A DNA stretch of 64,000 nt from Anseranas semipalmata (Eukaryota > Chordata > Aves > Anseriformes > Anseranatidae), in the NCBI GenBank assembly GCA_013399115.1, contig VXAA01007265.1, forward strand, positions 110,507 through 174,506, in the 5' to 3' direction. The translations under genes were made by a program, and so were the position numbers. Shown here in pieces: positions 60,881-64,000 of this stretch. Under the pieces are notes generated by a model. That model saw only the letters and a program-made list of their open reading frames with translations, had not been told where the DNA came from and did not search any database. Numbering within the stretch: position 1 is the first letter of the stretch; every line of letters begins with the position of its first letter.

Positions 60881-63800
60881 TGATTTATTTTCCTCTGCCC
60901 CTCCTGCTGCTGCTTTGCACCATGTTGCCTCCTGACAGCTAGTTTGCCTTCTGCCTTGCTCTGGCATGCTTCCTGCCTGCATACATAGTTTTTCTCTCCA
61001 ACAGGTAGCTGCGTTTTCCTTAAGCAAGCTGAAGAAGAATCGGACTGTGTTTGGAGCAATGCAGTGTGTTCCACGGAGGGCGAAGCTTGCTCTTTCTGCT
61101 GGAGCAGTGTTCAGAAGGGAATTCCTCTGGATGTGAATGGAGAGTAGTATTTGAACATGTGATTGACACAAAGTGCACTGACAGGGACTTTCTGCAGGGA
61201 TGAGCTGAACTATGCAGCAGGGCAAGCTGAACCATTTTTTAAGCTCACTTGGCTGAGCTGTTACCTTTGCACAAGGGTGGTTAGGGCCGGGCAGGCGTGG
61301 TGCACAGCTGTATGGCGATGTGGGCAGGGAGGTGAAGCAGGCTCCAAGACCTTAATGACTCTTTGCTAGATATACCACAGAAAGATCACGATATGAGTGG
61401 AGTCATATGGACCCGGGTCAGGATACAAATTCGTAGCAGTGAGGTGGAAGGCTGTAAAATAACGAAACAGCATTGTCCAGTTCTTCACACTGCTAATGAG
61501 ACGTGACTCAGTAATACTGGTCTTCACTGCCAAACACAAATGTAAGCACAGCTCCACTTGCAGCGGAGGAACGCACAGTATCAGCCCAAATCACTCCCAC
61601 CCCTGCAGTGGTTTTTGCCTGAACGAAATTTGAAACGTGATGCATTGGTCTCAACCCAGAGGATAGAAACAGTGCAGCTGCCTAACATTGGTGCAGGTAC
61701 AGCAGCAGTTACCTTCACATCATGCTGCCTGTTACTGGAAGTTTTACTAAATGAGATTTTTTTTCTAAAGAATGCAATGTAAGTGTTCAGTATCTGAGGC
61801 AAGAATGGCGAGGGGAGAGGAAGGGAAATTATGCTGAGATCCAGCAGGATGACAGGGAAGACAAATCCTCCGGAAGAAAGCAAGTAATTCAGAAAAGCTT
61901 TATTGTAAGTGAAGAAATGAAGACCTGTAGGTTCACTAGAAAGGCTCCAAGTGATCTGGTCTGAACGTAAGGCAGAGGAGGCATTTGCAGCAATAAGCAG
62001 CAAGGCAAGGAGGAAAAAACAACACAATAAAGTGCCAAAGTCCTATACCTGATTTAAGCCCATCTTCTGTCTTTTTCAGAAAAGAGGAATCCAAGCTGAG
62101 CAAAGCTAAGAGAAAGGAAAATTAACTACAGAAGGAAAAATGTCAGTCACCTCCCCCCTGTGAATTTTGCAAGACCTAACAGTTGAAGAGGTAACAGTAG
62201 ATAACCAGAAGACATGAGTCTGAGAAGCTTTTGTGAGAACCGGTGGGGCTGTTGAGTGGCCAGGGCAGCAAAGCAGAATCCTTGAAGGAAAGGTCTTCTA
62301 AAGAAGCTGAATGATTTGGGGACCTTGGTCTTCACTGCAGACTAAGACAGAGAGAGACGCCATCCCAAGCTGCTACCCTCAAGCAGTTAAAATTGAGGAA
62401 CTGTCGGGCTTGAGGTAACACCCCCCTCCCTACAGAGAGGTTCGTTGCCTTTTCACAAAAGTCTCTCATGGGGTTTCTCATTATTTCCTGAATCGCAAGA
62501 AGAGATTTATTGTCTGGTCTCTGTGATAGTTTTTAGCTGTTTTGGAACAGAGATGTAAGTAAAACTACGTGTACTTGGTGGATCTCTACATGGAGACATA
62601 CAGGCTTCCCACCTGCTGCAAAGCTCTCGGACACTTCCTTTGGAAAGAAAAATGAAGCCCTTTTTTTAGTCTAATGTAGTAATTTTCCTTCTTGTGACAT
62701 ACAAAGAAAGGAGTTTCAAAAGTGGTTGGAACTAACCTTCCTTGGTACCCACTGAAACTGGTGGTAAACATCACGGGACTTCGGTGTGGTAGAGTTAAAG
62801 CTCAGCTGCTGCTGAAAGAGCTGGTGGAAAATCGCACCCATCTTCCACTGGGTTTTAAGGGGTTTTGTTCCTTGCTGGAACAAACATACATGTTTTCAAA
62901 TATTCCTATGGGAAAGAGATGGGTATTGACAAAGCCAAGTTTTTTTGATTTTCACCTTTTTCTGTCCAGATGTAACACTCTGTCTTGGACCTCTCTCCCC
63001 GGGAAATGTCATGTGCAGAAAGCCACAGGGGTATGTTTCAGCTTCTGCTTCAGCATTCAGGTCAGATGAACGCAGGCAACGTCTCTCCTCCCTCCTCCAC
63101 CAAACAAAATTTGATCAGAAATATTCCGGCTGTTTCTAGTGCAGCCAGAAAACAGCAGAGGAGGGAAAAACCCTCCCTTCACTGAAAACTTCAGTGCCTT
63201 CACATCAGCCAGCACAAAGCCTGGTTCCAGCCCTAGACTTCAAGGCAAAGGCCAAAACTAACAGGTGATACTGGGGGAAATGTGGGGGAAGATAGGCTGG
63301 TTGGGTTTCACCTGTTTTTAATATCCATGTGTAATGTTCTTCATATATGTACTTCCTAATCCCATAGTAAACAGCCATAATTTTCCCATTTCACAAAGTT
63401 AAATGCCCATATGCCCACTTGCACACACAGAAAAATTGATCCAGGTGCAGGTGGGATTCAGAAAGCCTGTGGAGGTTAGAAAGGTCACTTTCAAGAGTGA
63501 GGAGAGATTGAGGGTGTTGCTGTTAATCGAAGAAGGGATATTTAACATCTTTCTGACAATAAACAAGGTAAATAACATTAGTCCTGCCAGCCTGGAGGTG
63601 CTGTTAAGATATTTCTTGTGCTTTATGTAAACATATCCACTGCAGTGTCCTCTGATGTCCCGGCTGGGTTGTGCAGGGGTGAGCAGTGCGGAATTTCCGC
63701 CCGTGCTAGGGACCAGCACACCGCTGCACACCTTGCCTTTTCCCGCTCCTGCTGCCCGTGAAGCCAGCTGAAATGGCTGTAGGCACTCAGCCCTTCCTCG

Positions 63801-64000
63801 GCCCCCTCCCTGACTCTGCCTGTGGTTTTGAGCAAGCTCAGGTTACCAGGGATCTCCAGATACGTCTCCCTCCCTGCTGTCCCGTAAAATCAACAAACAT
63901 TCCCCCCTTCCCCACCGCCTCTTCCCTTCCCTGAATGCTTAAAGATCTGGGAACTCAGCTCTGCTGGTGGGACTTCAAAAAGCCCAGGCAGGAGTGCCAG
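60881..64000. other. Intergenic DNA to the end of the window
   Basis: No recognisable coding exon or RNA gene on either strand. The open frames near 61.6-62.0, 62.7-63.2 and 63.4-63.8 kb overlap others in several frames and resemble no known protein. No CR1 or MIR was recognised here. Confidence 0.65.

Overview
This is a vertebrate, almost certainly bird, nuclear DNA window. It is AT-rich and intron-dominated. It carries a 5'-truncated CR1 LINE (about 4.9-5.55 kb) and a second CR1 3' end in reverse orientation (about 60.73-60.88 kb) with the typical avian CR1 terminus. There is no bacterial-style gene organisation; nearly all open frames are chance frames.

The one gene that can be supported is the 3' half of QKI (quaking), a STAR/KH-family RNA-binding protein, on the + strand. 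Positions 1-32,612 are the tail of a long intron. Exon 5 (32,613-32,700) encodes the QUA2 RNA-contacting segment. Exon 6 (34,954-35,250) encodes the proline- and tyrosine-rich tail. Alternative 3' ends follow: a degenerate QKI-7 terminal exon (about 35,880-35,923) without an AG at the expected place; the QKI-6 terminal exon (37,170 on; tail GMAFPTKG); and the two QKI-5-specific exons (37,939-38,013 with the RVHPYQR nuclear signal, and 42,637-42,653 ending AATGN). QKI-5 then has a 3' UTR of about 3.2 kb ending near a poly(A) signal at 45,844. All splice phases agree: exon 5 ends in phase 1, and exon 6 ends in phase 1 with a single G that every alternative tail completes.

Several sites that QKI itself could bind (ACUAAY with a UAAY half-site) lie at the regulated processing points. 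One is the apparent branch point of the QKI-6 acceptor. Another overlaps the QKI-5 stop codon, with a half-site across the acceptor. A third lies just before the QKI-5 poly(A) signal. This fits an autoregulated switch between nuclear and cytoplasmic isoforms.

Downstream of about 45.9 kb I see no gene. The stretch to 64 kb holds AT-rich intergenic DNA, two MIR-like ancient SINE remnants (52.3 and 52.8 kb), a CpG island (57.8-58.26 kb) with no recognisable gene, and the second CR1. A well-preserved MIR-like element also sits in the last QKI intron (38.92-39.14 kb). The large intron contains a CpG-island-like patch at 21.96-22.3 kb. The most interesting items are the decayed QKI-7 exon and the clustered QKI-type sites at isoform-deciding positions.
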